Notes: a model not told the origin generated them from the sequence alone. A stretch of 64,000 nucleotides of DNA from Megaustenia siamemsis (GCA_032433765.1 JAVIAB010000049.1:18592768-18656767), one strand, 5' to 3'; shown: positions 10,427 through 22,094, counted from the stretch's first letter. Translations and numbers: made by a program.

Positions 10427-10835
10427 CTTCTTCTTTTCTATTTTCACTGATACCTAAAAGGTGTCGTTGTTATATCATTTGTCGTTCTTGCATAGCTCGA
10501 ACTGTCTGAATTAGTGATTTTCCTTTGTTTTTACATGTTTCTGTCACTGCATCTATCCATCTTCTTCTGGGTCTTCCTCTTGGTCTTTTTCCATGCATTC
10601 TTGAGAAGAATACCCTTGACGATGATTGGTGAGGATTCATTCTGACCAGGTGGCCAAACCATGTAAGTTGTTCTATATATTCTTGGCAGGGTTTTGTTCC
10701 TACCATTTTTCTTATGGTTTCATTTGGTATTCTATCGCTTCTTGTGTTGTTTGTTACTTTTCTCAAGCATCGCATCTCACATGTATTGATCTATCTTAAT
10801 TGTGAGCAATGGTGAAAGATGGTATCTTTTTCCCC
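10427..10835 (-). mobile_element. nLTR-6, 3' part
   Basis: On the minus strand this encodes MRCLRKVTNNTR, then PCQEYIEQ, FGHLVRMNPHQ and RPRGRPRRRW, the C-terminal region of an RTE-like element. The copy is 5'-truncated. Compared with the copy at 39315-40143 it has an internal deletion near 10803. Confidence 0.82.
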
Positions 10836-11358
10836 CAATTTTTCAAGTTGTTGGAATATGTTTCAGTTGCTCCCTTCTCATTAATGACCAACAAATTACA
10901 GTAATTTTCTTCTGATGGTTGGCAATAAGATTTTTATTTTGTGTGTGTGGCTTTGTCATTATTAATTTTTTTAGCTGATCATATTTTAAACACTTTTCTG
11001 TAAAGCATTTCTGTGACTCCAACAAATTTCTTGTATGTTGTCTAGGATTTATTGTACGTGGTGTTACCAGTTGTAAATAACACAGAGGAAGTCGTTTATT
11101 TTTATCTTGAAATAGGTAGTGAACTGGCCTATTGATGTCAGGTTTGCTCTCAGTCAATGGCTTCTGGGTTCACCCAGTCTTAAATGGCTACCAGGGATTT
11201 TTTTGCTACAAAAGAAAAACGACAGTGTACTAGTGCTAACAACAATAATTCGTGAAAATCGTCTACAGTAAAAAATAATAAAAAGTGTGCACAAACACCA
11301 TTTTCCTTATAAGTTGCTCAGAGGAACCGGAATCTGTTCATTACTTTATTGTGAGAAA
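10836..11358. other. Intron 2 spacer with weak retroelement similarity
   Basis: The stretch is mostly AT-rich. The minus strand near 10850-10910 faintly resembles the REQLKHIPTT part of nLTR-1, too diverged to place firmly. Nothing else was recognised. Confidence 0.35.
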
Positions 11359-11620
11359 TAGTAAATTAAAAGTAACGAGCCCCCATCACACCAAGTGGCG
11401 TATAGGGAATATGGTGTTAGTGACCATAAATTTTACAGACCTTCGGCACATGATTTTTGGGGTAATGTGGTCGGTAATACGCCCGTGCCGTTTTACTTTC
11501 CCAGAAATAAATCCGGTACCCGTTAAAGGCTGGGTGAACCTGGAAGCCGTCGGTTGGGATCGAACCCTACCACTTGTCCTTTGTAGTCCAGTTCACTAAC
11601 CACTGAGCTATCGCGGCTCC
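11359..11620 (-). mobile_element. SINE-A copy
   Basis: On the minus strand it starts ggagccgcgatagctcagtg (tRNA box A-like gatagctcagtggttag) and has a box B-like ggttcgatccc about 40 bases later. Its 3' part is the conserved segment ending near cacttggtgtgatgggggct. The imperfect target-site duplication tta-ttgt(g/c)agaaa is at about 11346-11358 and 11622-11634. Confidence 0.88.
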
Positions 11621-11879
11621 CTTATTGTCAGAAAAGGGTTGCATTATATCTTGAAAGATCCAGCGTGCTGAAGACGAAGTGTGTCAGCCAGAGCTCAGGT
11701 TTAGGGGAGAAATCAGGACACACGTGAGCACTGGATGCATAATGGATCAGATTTGTCTCTCAAGCCAGTTGAATGCCATTGGAGAGCTTGAAATGCTTCT
11801 GCCATTTCTTCGTGCTCATCTTCAGTTAAATCATCTGTCCTCGATGATCTCTTCAAGATATGAAATCCTGAATTATTCT

Positions 11880-11938
11880 TGTCACATATTTCACAAATAT
11901 TTTTGGCTCATTAGGCCTTCAGCAGGAAAAAACATACA

Positions 11939-12024
<86 letters not shown>

Positions 12025-12060
12025 TAATAAATAAGAAGAAAATAATAATAATTTAGAACT
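11880..12060. repeat. Repeat E fragment with (CA)n/(TA)n microsatellite
   Basis: Positions 11900-11940 contain the ttaggccttcagcagga segment also seen in repeat E near 32660, 44505 and 52125. A short (CA)n run follows, then a long uninterrupted (AT)n run at about 11954-12017. Repeat E copies consistently have a CA microsatellite at this internal place. Confidence 0.7.
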
Positions 12061-12505
12061 TGAGTGAGAAATACAAATAAAATAAGAATAATAAGAAGGT
12101 CTTCCCTGCAGATTGTGCTATGGTCAAAGGAAATTGAACGCCATTTTACAAATCTTTATGCTCTTTCTTAGATTTATTTCTACTATTTCACATTTTAAAA
12201 CAGAGATGTGAGGGTCACATCTAATCATTATGGATAAACGGAATTAAAAATTAGCAGGATGTTTCAGCACTTCTCCTTTATTGATTCTTTGAAAAGCACA
12301 ACCAAAGGAAGCAGGTGCCTGGTTAGGCCAGTCCCCAGCACAGTAATTTATTTGTATGACTTATTGTCATCACTACTAACTTGTAATTGTAATTAATTCA
12401 TACAAAATTGAGCAGGATAAAAATGTGTAAAATATCCATCAGGATAACCAATTACTCTTGTAAAGATCCTTGTTTTGATAATGTCTTCTTGTCTCTTTGA
12501 CACAG
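12061..12505. other. Distal intron 2, nothing recognised
   Basis: This is AT-rich intronic sequence up to the acceptor of the microexon. The last bases (ctctttgacacag) supply the 3' splice site. Confidence 0.5.
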
Positions 12506-12528
12506 GCCAAGAGCCTCAGGCACCTAAG
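12506..12528 (+). CDS. SF3A1: SF3A1 exon 3 (23-nt microexon)
   Basis: It encodes residues 93-100. Two bases complete a Gly codon begun in exon 2, followed by Gln-Glu-Pro-Gln-Ala-Pro-Lys, which aligns with the KAQEPSAAIPK stretch remembered from vertebrate SF3A1. The acceptor is gacacag and the donor is a perfect GTAAGT at 12529. It converts phase 1 to phase 0, which is exactly what exon 4 needs. If it were skipped, exon 4 would hit an in-frame TAG within nine codons. It is too short for most gene finders. Confidence 0.88.
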
Positions 12529-12551
12529 GTAAGTATCATTTTACTTGACTT

Positions 12552-12900
12552 TCTGTCTATCTATCGACCTTTGGAGTTGTAGGTCGGCCTAAAGGCCAGA
12601 GACTCAGATATTCTTTCCCAGTTTTGAAATTTTCTTTCTAGCAGTCTCAGTCCTTTCAAAGGTCTTGTATCAAATCTCACCATTTGTCTCTGTTGTGAGC
12701 AAGCGTCTCAATCTCATTGAGGGAGCTGATTCCTGCTGGCTTTGCCTCTCTCATCAATGTTCTTCTCAGTGTTTCTCTGGGTCGGCCTCTTTTCCTTCTT
12801 CCTGTTGTTTCCCACTTGAGGGCTTGCTTTGCTATTTTGTTATTATCTCTTTTCATCACATGTCCATCTTCTTTTCTTTGATTACTGATGATACTTTAGT
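12552..12900 (-). mobile_element. nLTR-3, 3' part (diverged)
   Basis: The minus strand encodes MKRDNNKIAKQALKWETTG, then KRGRPRETLRRTLMREAKPAGI, followed by the nLTR-3 tail and a short (GATA)n end near 12552. It is more diverged than the copies in intron 11, so probably an older insertion. It is 5'-truncated. Confidence 0.83.
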
Positions 12901-13159
12901 AACACTTGTTGTGTGGACAAATATCTATTTTGTTGAAAAATAGAATTATTAATTTTGAAAAAAAATATTGTGTGTTTTTGAAAATAGTATTTTCATTAGT
13001 TGGGATCGAACCCTAAACCTTTAACTATGATATGGTACTATAATAGCTAAAGGACAAGAGGTATATAATAGTAACAACAAAGAAAAAGACATCACCTCAG
13101 TGCAAAATAAAGACAAGTGGAACAATATTAAAACAGGTAAATTAATTTAAATATTTGGG

Positions 13160-13617
13160 AGTTATTGAGTTATATGTGGGTCATCATCATTGCACTCCGA
13201 ATATGTCCATAGGTGCTCAGATCCCCTCCTCAGCAATTCCCGCAGTGTCCAGTGACTGACGACTCCAGTTCTATGTTGGTTGATACGTCTTCTTACACGG
13301 CCACTAAGTTTCTCATTTCTGGCTGTGCCCACCTTAACTCCCATTTCTATCATCCGAAGAAGTGACGTGGATCTGTGTTTGTCAAAGTCCTGTGCTCTTC
13401 CCACATCTCGGAGGGCATTGATGATGTCCGTCCGATCCATTGGTTGCCCATCCTCAACAACAGTGCAGCTAGCCAACCTGTCCGCTCTTTCATTTCCCCA
13501 TGCTCCTGCATGTCCAGGGACAAAGACAAAGGTGACCTTACGTATTTTGGATTTCTGCAACGACTTTACCCATTGCATGCATACAGAGCCTGCCTCCACT
13601 TTTTTTATCATGCTCAT
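13160..13617 (-). mobile_element. nLTR-7, RNase H / 3' end
   Basis: The minus-strand open frame 13162-13617 encodes the end of an RNase H domain (FVFVPGHAGAWGNERADRLA) and a C-terminal tail (RSTSLLRMIEMGVKVGTARN, RRINQHRTGVVSHWTLREL, GSEHLWTYSECNDDDPHITQ). The final Cys/Asp-rich block ends the element near 13160. It is 5'-truncated and abuts an nLTR-1 copy in the opposite orientation at 13617/13618. Confidence 0.85.
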
Positions 13618-14186
13618 CGAATTATCGAAATATATGGGAACTTTGTTAACCTCAGACGGAAGATGTACAACAGAGGTGAGATGCAGAATGTCTCAGGCAA
13701 AAGCAGCTTTCAAAAAAATGAGGAAGATACTATGCAATCCATTTTTGACAACAGAAACAAGAAAAAGAGTTCTTAAATGTTACGTAGAGCCAGTCTTAAC
13801 ATATGGATGCGAATCATGGACAATAGGACAACACAAGAAAATCACTGGAGTCTGTAGAAATGTGGTTTTACAGAAGAATGTTGAGAGTACCATGGACAGC
13901 TAAGAAGAGTAATGAAGATGTTCTGAGAGAGGTCAAAGCAAAAAGAGAGCTAATTTCCAATATTTGGAAGAAACAATCATCATTTTTTGACCATGTAATG
14001 AGAAGAGAACAACTGGAATATATTGTAACAACTGGAAAAATTGAGGGACGAAGAGATAGAGGGAAGCAAAGAGAAAAAGTAACAGACAGCTTCAGGTCAA
14101 CAACAGAAATTATAAATAGCTGCCGAGATCAAAAGTTGTGGAGAGACATGATCACCTACGCCAGTAGGCCCGGTACTTGATGATGA
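13618..14186 (+). mobile_element. nLTR-1, 3' part
   Basis: It encodes YMGTLLTSDGRCTTEVRCRM, AKAAFKKMRKILCNP, YGCESW, then MWFYRRML..VPWTAKKSNEDVL, FDHVMRREQLEYIVTTGK and the terminal LWRDMITYASRPGT, ending in (GAT)n. Frames change near 13740 and 13850, so it is non-functional. Confidence 0.88.
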
Positions 14187-14477
14187 TTTTGAAAAATAAG
14201 AATAATGATTTATGTAAAATAGTATTAAAAAGGTGAAGAGTAATTTTATATGGAAAATAATATTTAAAATTAGATTTTTAAAGGGACAAATTTAGAACAC
14301 ACTCAAACATGAGTATTGACCATGCAACTAGCTTACCGTACACCACTAGATTGTTCCTATTCCCATTGTGGTGACAGAACAATGGATAAAATTTGCATGT
14401 CTAAAAGACTTGATCGCAGTAGAAGAGGAATATTTCAGTATAAAATTAATGTAACCTTTCAATGTTCTAATCCACAG

Positions 14478-14605
14478 CAAAGCCAGTACATTGGGTTGCT
14501 TAGGCCTCAGGAGGCTCCAAAAATTGTTGAGATCTTCGTTCCTAAGGATCCTCCACCAGAATACGAGTTCATATGTGACCCTCCTTCCATCTCTGCCTAT
14601 GACTT
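14478..14605 (+). CDS. SF3A1: SF3A1 exon 4 (linker between SURP modules)
   Basis: This exon encodes residues 101-142. The first half (QSQYIGLLRPQEAPKIVEI) is variable linker. The second half contains the strongly conserved FVPKDPPPEYEF..DPPSISAYDL that precedes SURP2. The acceptor is tccacag. The donor is GTAAGT at 14606, splitting the Leu codon (TT|G). Confidence 0.96.
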
Positions 14606-14639
14606 GTAAGTAGAAGAAACATACATCTCCCCTCCCTCC

Positions 14640-17600
14640 AAGTTGTAGTTAGTATTTTACATTATTTTACTGCCTGTTGTAGTTAGTATTTTACTGAATG
14701 TTGTAATTAGTATTTTACTGTAAGTTGTAGTTAGTATTTTACATTATTTTACTGCATGTTGTAGTTAGTATTTTACTGTAAGTTGTAGTTAGTATTTTAC
14801 ATTATTTTACTGCATGTTGTAGTTAGTATTTTACTGTAAGTTGTAATTAGTATTTTACTGCATGTTGTAGTTAGTATTTTACTGTAAGTTGTAGTTAGTA
14901 TTTTACATTATTTTACTGCATGTTGTAGTTAGTATTTTACTGTAAGTTGTAATTAGTATTTTACTGCATGTTGTAGTTAGTATTTTACTGTAAGTTGTAA
15001 TTAGTATTTTACTGCATGTTGTAGTTAGTATTTTACTGTAAGTTGTAGTTAGTATTTTACATTATTTTACTGCATGTTGTAATTAGTATTTTACTGTAAG
15101 TTGTAGTTAGTATTTTACATTATTTTACTGCATGTTGTAGTTAGTATTTTACTGTAAGTTGTAGTTAGTATTTTACATTATTTTACTGCATGTTGTAGTT
15201 AGTATTTTACTGTAAGTTGTAGTTAGTATTTTACATTATTTTACTGCATGTTGTAGTTAGTATTTTACTGCATGTTGTAGTTAGTATTTTACTGCATGTT
15301 GTAGTTAGTATTTTACATTATTTTACTGCAAGTTGTAGTTAGTATTTTACTGTAAGTTGTAATTAGTATTTTACTGTAAGTTGTAGTTAGTATTTTACAT
15401 TATTTTACTGCATGTTGTAGTTAGTATTTTACTGCATGTTGTAGTTAGTATTTTACTGCATGTTGTAGTTAGTATTTTACATTATTTTACTGCAAGTTGT
15501 AGTTAGTATTTTACTGTAAGTTGTAATTAGTATTTTACTGCATGTTGTAGTTAGTATTTTACATTATTTTACTGCATGTTGTAGTTAGTATTTTACTGTA
15601 AGTTGTAATTAGTATTTTACTGCATGTTGTAGTTAGTATTTTACTGTAAGTTGTAATTAGTATTTTACTGCATGTTGTAGTTAGTATTTTACATTATTTT
15701 ACTGCATGTTGTAGTTAGTATTTTACTGTAAGTTGTAATTAGTATTTTACTGCATGTTGTAGTTAGTATTTTACTGTAAGTTGTAATTAGTATTTTACTG
15801 CATGTTGTAGTTAGTATTTTACATTATTTTACTGCATGTTGTAGTTAGTATTTTACATTATTTTACTGCATGTTGTAGTTAGTATTTTACTGTAAGTTGT
15901 AATTAGTATTTTACTGCATGTTGTAGTTAGTATTTTACATTATTTTACTGCAAGTTGTAGTTAGTATTTTACATTATTTTACTGCCTGTTGTAGTTAGTA
16001 TTTTACATTATTTTACTGCATGTTGTAGTTAGTATTTTACTGTAAGTTGTAATTAGTATTTTACTGCATGTTGTAGTTAGTATTTTACATTATTTTACTG
16101 CATGTTGTAGTTAGTATTTTACTGTAAGTTGTAATTAGTATTTTACTGCATGTTGTAGTTAGTATTTTACTGTAAGTTGTAATTAGTATTTTACTGCATG
16201 TTGTAGTTAGTATTTTACTGTAAGTTGTAATTAGTATTTTACTGCATGTTGTAGTTAGTATTTTACATTATTTTACTGCATGTTGTAGTTAGTATTTTAC
16301 ATTATTTTACTGCATGTTGTAGTTAGTATTTTACTGAATGTTGTAGTTAGCATTTTACTGCAAGTTGTAGTATTTAGTATTTTACATTATTTTACTGCAA
16401 GTTGCAGTTAGTATTTTACTGCAAGTTTTAGTTAGTATTTTACATTATTTTACTGCAAGTTGTAGTTAGTATTTTACATTATTTTACTGCAAGTTGTAGT
16501 TAGTATTTTACATTATTTTACTGCATGTTGTAGTTAGTATTTTACATTATTTTACTGCATGTTGTAGTTAGTATTTTACTGAATGTTGTAGTTAGCATTT
16601 TACTGCAAGTTGTAGTATTTAGTATTTTACATTATTTTACTGCAAGTTGCAGTTAGTATTTTACTGCAAGTTTTAGTTAGTATTTTACATTATTTTACTG
16701 CAAGTTGTAGTTAGTATTTTACATTATTTTACTGCATGTTGTAGTTAGTATTTTACTGTAAGTTGTAATTAGTATTTTACATTATTTTACTGCATGTTGT
16801 AGTTAGTATTTTACTGTAAGTTGTAATTAGTATTTTACTGCATGTTGTAGTTAGTATTTTACATTATTTTACTGCATGTTGTAGTTAGTATTTTACATTA
16901 TTTTACTGCATGTTGTAGTTAGTATTTTACTGAATGTTGTAGTTAGCATTTTACTGCAAGTTGTAGTATTTAGTATTTTACATTATTTTACTGCAAGTTG
17001 CAGTTAGTATTTTACTGCAAGTTTTAGTTAGTATTTTACATTACTTTACTGCAAGTTGTAGTTAGTATTTTACATTATTTTACTGCAAGTTGTAGTTAGT
17101 ATTTTACAATATTTTACTGCAAGTTGTAGTTAGTATTTTACAATATTTTACTGCAAGTTGTAGTTAGTATTTTACTGCAAGTTGTAGTTAGTATTTTACT
17201 GCAAGTTGTAGTTAGTATTTTACTGCAAGTTTTAGTTAGTATTTTACTGCAAGTTTTAGTTAGTATTTTACATTATTTTACTGAATGTTGTAGTTAGCAT
17301 TTTACTGCAAGTTGTAGTATTTAGTATTTTACATTATTTTACTGCATGTTGTAGTTAGTATTTTACTGACTGTTGTAGCTAGTATTTTACTGCATGTTGT
17401 AGTATATAGAATTTTACATTATTTTACTGCAAGTTGTAGTTAGTATTTTACATTATTTTACTGGAAGTTGTAGTTAGTATTTTACATTATTTTACTGCAA
17501 GTTGTAGTTAGTATTTTACATTATTTTACTGCAAGTTGTAGTTAGTATTTTACTGCAAGTTGTAGTTAGTATTTTACATTATTTTACTGCAAGTTGTAGT

Positions 17601-18840
17601 TAGTATTTTACTGCAAGTTGTAGTTAGTATTTTACATTATTTTACTGCAAGTTGTAGTTAGTATTTTACTGCAAGTTGTAGTTAGTATTTTACATTACTT
17701 TACTGCAAGTTGTAGTTAGTATTTTACATTATTTTACTGCAAGTTGTAGTTAGTATTTTACATTATTTTACTGCAAGTTGTAGTTAGTATTTTACATTAT
17801 TTTACTGCAAGTTGTAGTTAGTATTTTACATTATTTTACTGCAAGTTGTAGTTAGTATTTTACATTATTTTACTGCAATTTGTAGTTAGTATTTTACATT
17901 ATTTTACTGCTAGTTGTAGTTAGTATTTTACATTATTTTACTGCAAGTTGTAGTTAGTATTTTACATTATTTTACTGCAAGTTGTAGTTAGTATTTTACA
18001 TTATTTTACTGCAAGTTGTAGTTAGTATTTTACTGCAAGTTGTAGTTAGTATTTTACATTATTTTACTGCAAGTTGTAGTTAGTATTTTACTGCAAGTTG
18101 TAGTTAGTATTTTACATTACTTTACTGCAAGTTGTAGTTAGTATTTTACATTATTTTACTACAAGTTGTAGTTAGTATTTTACATTATTTTACTGCAAGT
18201 TGTAGTTAGTATTTTACATTATTTTACTGCAAGTTGTAGTTGTATTTTACATTATTTTACTGCAAGTTGTAGTTAGTATTTTACATTATTTTACTACAAG
18301 TTGTAGTTAGTATTTTACATTATTTTACTGCAAGTTGTAGTTAGTATTTTACATTATTTTACTGCAAGTTGTAGTTAGTATTTTACATTATTTTACTGCA
18401 AGTTGTAGTTAGTATTTTACATTATTTTACTGCAAGTTGTAGTTAGTATTTTACATTATTTTACTGCAAGTTGTAGTTAGTATTTTACATTATTTTACTG
18501 CAAGTTGTAGTTAGTATTTTACATTATTTTACTGCAAGTTGTAGTTAGTATTTTACATTATTTTACTGCAAGTTGTAGTTAGTATTTTACATTATTTTAC
18601 TGCAAGTTGTAGTTAGTATTTTACATTATTTTACTGCAAGTTGTAGTTAGTATTTTACATTATTTTACTACAAGTTGTAGTTAGTATTTTACATTATTTT
18701 ACTACAAGTTGTAGTTAGTATTTTACATTATTTTACTACAAGTTGTAGTTAGTATTTTACATTATTTTACTACAAGTTGTAGTTAGTATTTTACATTATT
18801 TTACTGCAAGTTGTAGTTAGTATTTTACATTATTTTACTA
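14640..18840. repeat. 4.2-kb minisatellite, mixed 24- and 34-bp units (intron 4)
   Basis: The short unit is about 24 bp (tgcaagttgtagttagtatt plus ttac). The long unit carries an extra attattttac, giving 34 bp. The left half mixes both lengths and the variants tgtaag, tgcatg and tgaatg. The right 1.4 kb is an almost uniform run of 34-mers. Marker units containing tgaatgttgtagttagc and tgtagtatttag recur near 16336, 16580, 16930 and 17282, showing duplication of multi-unit blocks. Confidence 0.97.
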
Positions 18841-19029
18841 CGCTGATAAAGTCTCGCAATGAGGGTTGGGAGATTTGGAAGTGTCTGTCATATATGTATG
18901 TTGAGATGTTAACCAGAGTCTGTTGGTTGTATAAGTGTTGAACAGCTCAACCTAACCACCTTGTGATAGACTGCTACTTTATTCTCAGTTCCTTCCAGAA
19001 TTGGAATAGGTGCCAAAATGGTGGTTAAT

Positions 19030-19740
19030 AAATTAACAGGAGCTTGTCCCATTTTTGTAGAAATGTTGATAAACTAACAGAAGGATTTAGATCTGTTTTG
19101 CAAGATTAATCTTCTTTGTAAATAGGGATGTTGTGAAACTAACAGGAGATTGTCCAATTTTTGTAGAAGTGATGATAAACTGAGAATAGTTTGTCCCATT
19201 TTTGTAGAAGTGATGATAAACTGAGAAGAGTTTGTCCCATTTTTGTAGAATGATGATAAACTGAGAAGAGTCTGTCCCATTTTTGTAGAAGTGATGATAA
19301 ACTGTAAAGAGTCTGTCCCATTTTTGTAGAATGACGATAAACTGAGAAGAGTCTGTCACATTTTTGTAGAAGTGATGGTAAACTGTGAAGAGTCTGTCAC
19401 ATTTTTGTAGAAGTGATGATAAACTGAGAATAGTCTGTCCTATTTTTGTAGAAGTGATGATAAACTGAGAATAGTATGTCCCATTTTTGTAGAAGTGATG
19501 ATAAACTGAGAATAGTTTTGTCCCTCTGTTCCATTTTTGTAGAAGTGATGATAAACTGAGAAGAGTCTGTCCCATTTTTGTAGAAGTGATGATAAACTGA
19601 GAATAGTTTTGTTCCTCTGTCCTATTTTTGTAGAAGTGATGATAAACTGAGAATAGTTTTGTCCCTCTGTCCCATTTTTGTAGAAGTGATGATAAACTGC
19701 GAAGAGTTTATCCCATTTTTGTAGAAATGTCAATAAACTA
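19030..19740. repeat. About 42-bp minisatellite next to exon 5
   Basis: The units contain gtcccatttttgtagaagtg and atgataaactgagaagagt, in roughly 14-16 copies. Some units carry an extra tttgtccctctg. Long minus-strand open frames here (up to 162 codons, repeating SLSSLLQKW) are a by-product of the repeat. The array lies between a partial copy of the exon 5 junction (19060-19145) and the real junction (19727-19807). Confidence 0.95.
19060..19145 (+). repeat. Duplicated copy of the exon 5 acceptor region
   Basis: Positions 19126-19145 repeat exactly the first 20 bases of exon 5 (ggatgttgtgaaactaacag), preceded by a similar acceptor (ttctttgtaaatag). The flanking gataaactaacagaagg also repeats. 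After the 20 bases the sequence leaves the exon (gagattgtcc instead of cccagtttgtgg). It is therefore a decoy junction, not a second exon. Confidence 0.92.
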
Positions 19741-19787
19741 ACAGAAGGTTTTAAATGTTTTGCAAAATGAATCTTCTTTATAAACAG

Positions 19788-19947
19788 GGATGTTGTGAAA
19801 CTAACAGCCCAGTTTGTGGCAAGAAATGGCCGTCAGTTCCTGACAACAGTCTTGCAGAGGGAGCAGAGAAATTATTTGTTTGACTTCCTTCGGCCACAGC
19901 ACAGTCTTTTCACCTACTTCACAAAGCTGGTGGAACAGTACACAAAG
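19788..19947 (+). CDS. SF3A1: SF3A1 exon 5 (SURP2 module)
   Basis: This exon encodes residues 143-196, the second SURP module: DVVKLTAQFVARNGRQFLT, RNYLFDFLRPQHSLFTYFTK and LVEQYTK. In human SF3A1 this SURP binds SF3A3 (established knowledge). The acceptor is ataaacag and the donor GTAATC at 19948. The start completes the Leu codon opened in exon 4, and the end is phase 0. Conservation with vertebrate SF3A1 is very high. Confidence 0.97.
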
Positions 19948-20018
19948 GTAATCAACATCTTGTGACAATAATGATTAGTTTCTTCGAGAACAAGACCTTT
20001 TGACCCTTACTTTTCTTC

Positions 20019-20230
20019 TTTGTGTGTTTCTTCCTTTATTCTTCTAGCAAAAATCAAGTGCTGTGATCTCTCTGTGTTTTTTCCTTTATTCTTCTAACAA
20101 AAGTCAAGTGCTGTGATCTCTCTGTGTTTCTTCCTTTATTCTTCTAGCAAAAATCAAGTGCTGTGATCTCTCTGTGTTTCTTCCTTTATTCTTCTAACAA
20201 AAGTCAAGTGCTGTGATCTCTCTGTGTTTT
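20019..20230. repeat. 50-bp tandem repeat (intron 5), four copies
   Basis: The unit contains gtgtttcttcctttattctt and ctagcaaaaatcaagtgctg followed by tgatctctct. Each unit holds a pyrimidine tract ending in TAG or AAC, so two of the copies look like strong 3' splice sites. Confidence 0.92.
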
Positions 20231-20731
20231 TTGCATTGTATTCTGATCCTCACCAAGTGGCATTCATGCTGCAAAGGTGGCCTCACCACAACTTTCTGTC
20301 TCTACAGGTGTTTATCTGTTCTACTGTTGACCTCATAACCAGACTAAATCACTTGCACAAACTAATCTGCAGGTACAGCATCCACCATATGGAAACTGGA
20401 TCACTTGTATCTACACTGGCCCCCTCCTAATGGGCCTTTAATGCCAGAATCTCCAAACACATCTAAATACTAACAACATGCTGGACTCACCATCAGCAAA
20501 ATTTATACTTTGTATGTATGAGAAACATGAGCTGTAATGAGCAACCAACTCACAGATGAGAAGGGGCATAAATCAGCTCTGTTATTGACTTTCTGCCAGG
20601 CCATTTCCTTAAGCAGCCTGGTGACTATCTCACTTGACCTGAAGATGATCAAGCAAAAGAGTACACACCCCCGGCTACAAACATTCTCTACTTTCTTTGG
20701 ATACAGTAGAAAAATTGCAGAATTTACTTAC
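20231..20731. other. Intron 5 segment, nothing recognised
   Basis: No repeat family or coding similarity was recognised. Two short open frames (20224-20430 and 20537-20740) have no conserved motif. Confidence 0.45.
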
Positions 20732-21085
20732 ACAGAATAAAAGGATGGAAATGGCAGGACAAAATCACTAACATAGAATTATGGAAATGTACCAGTCAAA
20801 CACCAGTGGATAAAGAGATACAGCTAAGACGATGGCGCTGGACAGGACACACACTACGGAAGCCAACTGATAGTATTACACAACAGGCCCTTTTTTGGAG
20901 TCCCCAGGGGAAAAGACAAAGAGGAAGACCAAGGAATTCTTGGAGAAGACAGATAGAAGCAGAGATGAAGATGATGGAAGACATGGAATGATCTTAAAAG
21001 AATGGCAAAAAAACAGAACGACTTGGAAAGTGTTTGTTGAAGACCTATGCTGCACTGGGAGCTAAAAAGTAGAAGAGAGAGAAAA
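20732..21085 (+). mobile_element. nLTR-4, 3' part
   Basis: It encodes RRIKGWKWQDKITNIELWKC, PVDKEIQLRRWRWTGHTLRK, then QGKRQRGRPRNSWRRQIEAE and the terminal NRTTWKVFVEDLCCTGS, followed by an A/G-rich end (gtagaagagagagaaa). It is 5'-truncated. The same 3' end, inverted, marks the copies at 28880, 54340 and 56927. Confidence 0.86.
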
Positions 21086-21715
21086 ATTACTGCAATAAAA
21101 AAACACAAATTCTTCAAAATGTGATAGTTCGCGGTGTTCAAATACTATCAAACCCACCGCCCCCATCCCCTGTGTACCGTAATAATTCCGGTGACTCCTG
21201 AGTGTTTCTTTTGATGTAGGATTTTTTTTTTTATTTTTCATTTTGTGAGATGCAGTCCTATAATATGAAAACAATTCACCAAATTTGAACAAATTGGTCA
21301 CTTGAAGAACTCTTTGTGACTCGGGGAAAACTCAGCAAATAACGCACTGAGGTCGCTGAACATACTGATAAATTTACAGCGTTTGTTTGAATAGACAAAG
21401 TAGCACGTCCGGTTCAAGCGGTCAGTTTTGGGGTGTCAATCTACCTGAAGCAGAAAATTTGAGTTCCTCTGTGTGTAATTGGTAAACACACATTTCTGTG
21501 TCAAAATTTCTGAACAAAAAAATGCTATTTTTAGCGCTCCTAATGTTACAATTAAGTGGTTGTATTTTGTACTACGGAATGTAACGAAGTCCGCCACAGG
21601 TAGGTATCACATTTAAGGTTAAGTCTAGCAAGTTGCATTGCACTGTTTTTTTAACCTTTCATGTATCTGCTTTGACAGTTCACTTGAATTAGCACTGCTT
21701 TCATAGCCTTTTCAT
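21086..21715. other. Intron 5 segment, nothing recognised
   Basis: This is unique-looking intronic sequence with a T-run near 21220. No gene or mobile element was identified. Confidence 0.45.
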
Positions 21716-22020
21716 AATCATCAAGTGCCGTCTCCGCATCGATGGTTGGCCACCATGGAGCTCCATTCTGCTCTGTCTCTTGCTTTGATGGTGCAGGTTG
21801 TCATAGGCTGTCTTGTCCATCTTTTGATGTTACTCATCCATGTTAGCCTTGGTCTGCATCTTTTACCTTGTATTTTCCCTTCCAATATTACTTTTAGTAG
21901 AATGTTGTGACTTTTAACTTGCCCCAAAAATTTCATTTGTCTTGTTCTAATTGTGTTTAGTAGTTCTCTTTTAATTTTTAGTTGTTTCAAGACTTTATCA
22001 TTTGTTCTCTTTCTTAGCCT
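21716..22020 (-). mobile_element. nLTR-2, 3' part
   Basis: The minus strand encodes MKQLKIKRELLNTIRTRQMK, FLGQVKSHNILLKVILEGK and GKRCRPRLTWMSNIKRW, ending with the CGDGT block and a short (GAT)n. The Arg-to-Cys change in the RGRPR motif and the Gly-Gln for Gly-His change mark this as a decayed copy. Confidence 0.83.
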
Positions 22021-22094
22021 TTTATTTAATTTAATTTTTAAAGAACGTAATCATCCCAGTAGTACAGGTTTGGGAAGCCAGGAATTTGAAACAT

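Noticed and set aside
12941..13160. SINE-A-like piece in intron 3 (gttgggatcgaaccctaaac at about 12998)
   Set aside because: Only the box B-like stretch matches, with no box A or 3' body, so it is not called as a copy.
19074..19733. Minus-strand frames up to 162 codons with repeated SLSSLLQKW
   Set aside because: By-product of a 42-bp minisatellite, located in an intron on the opposite strand.
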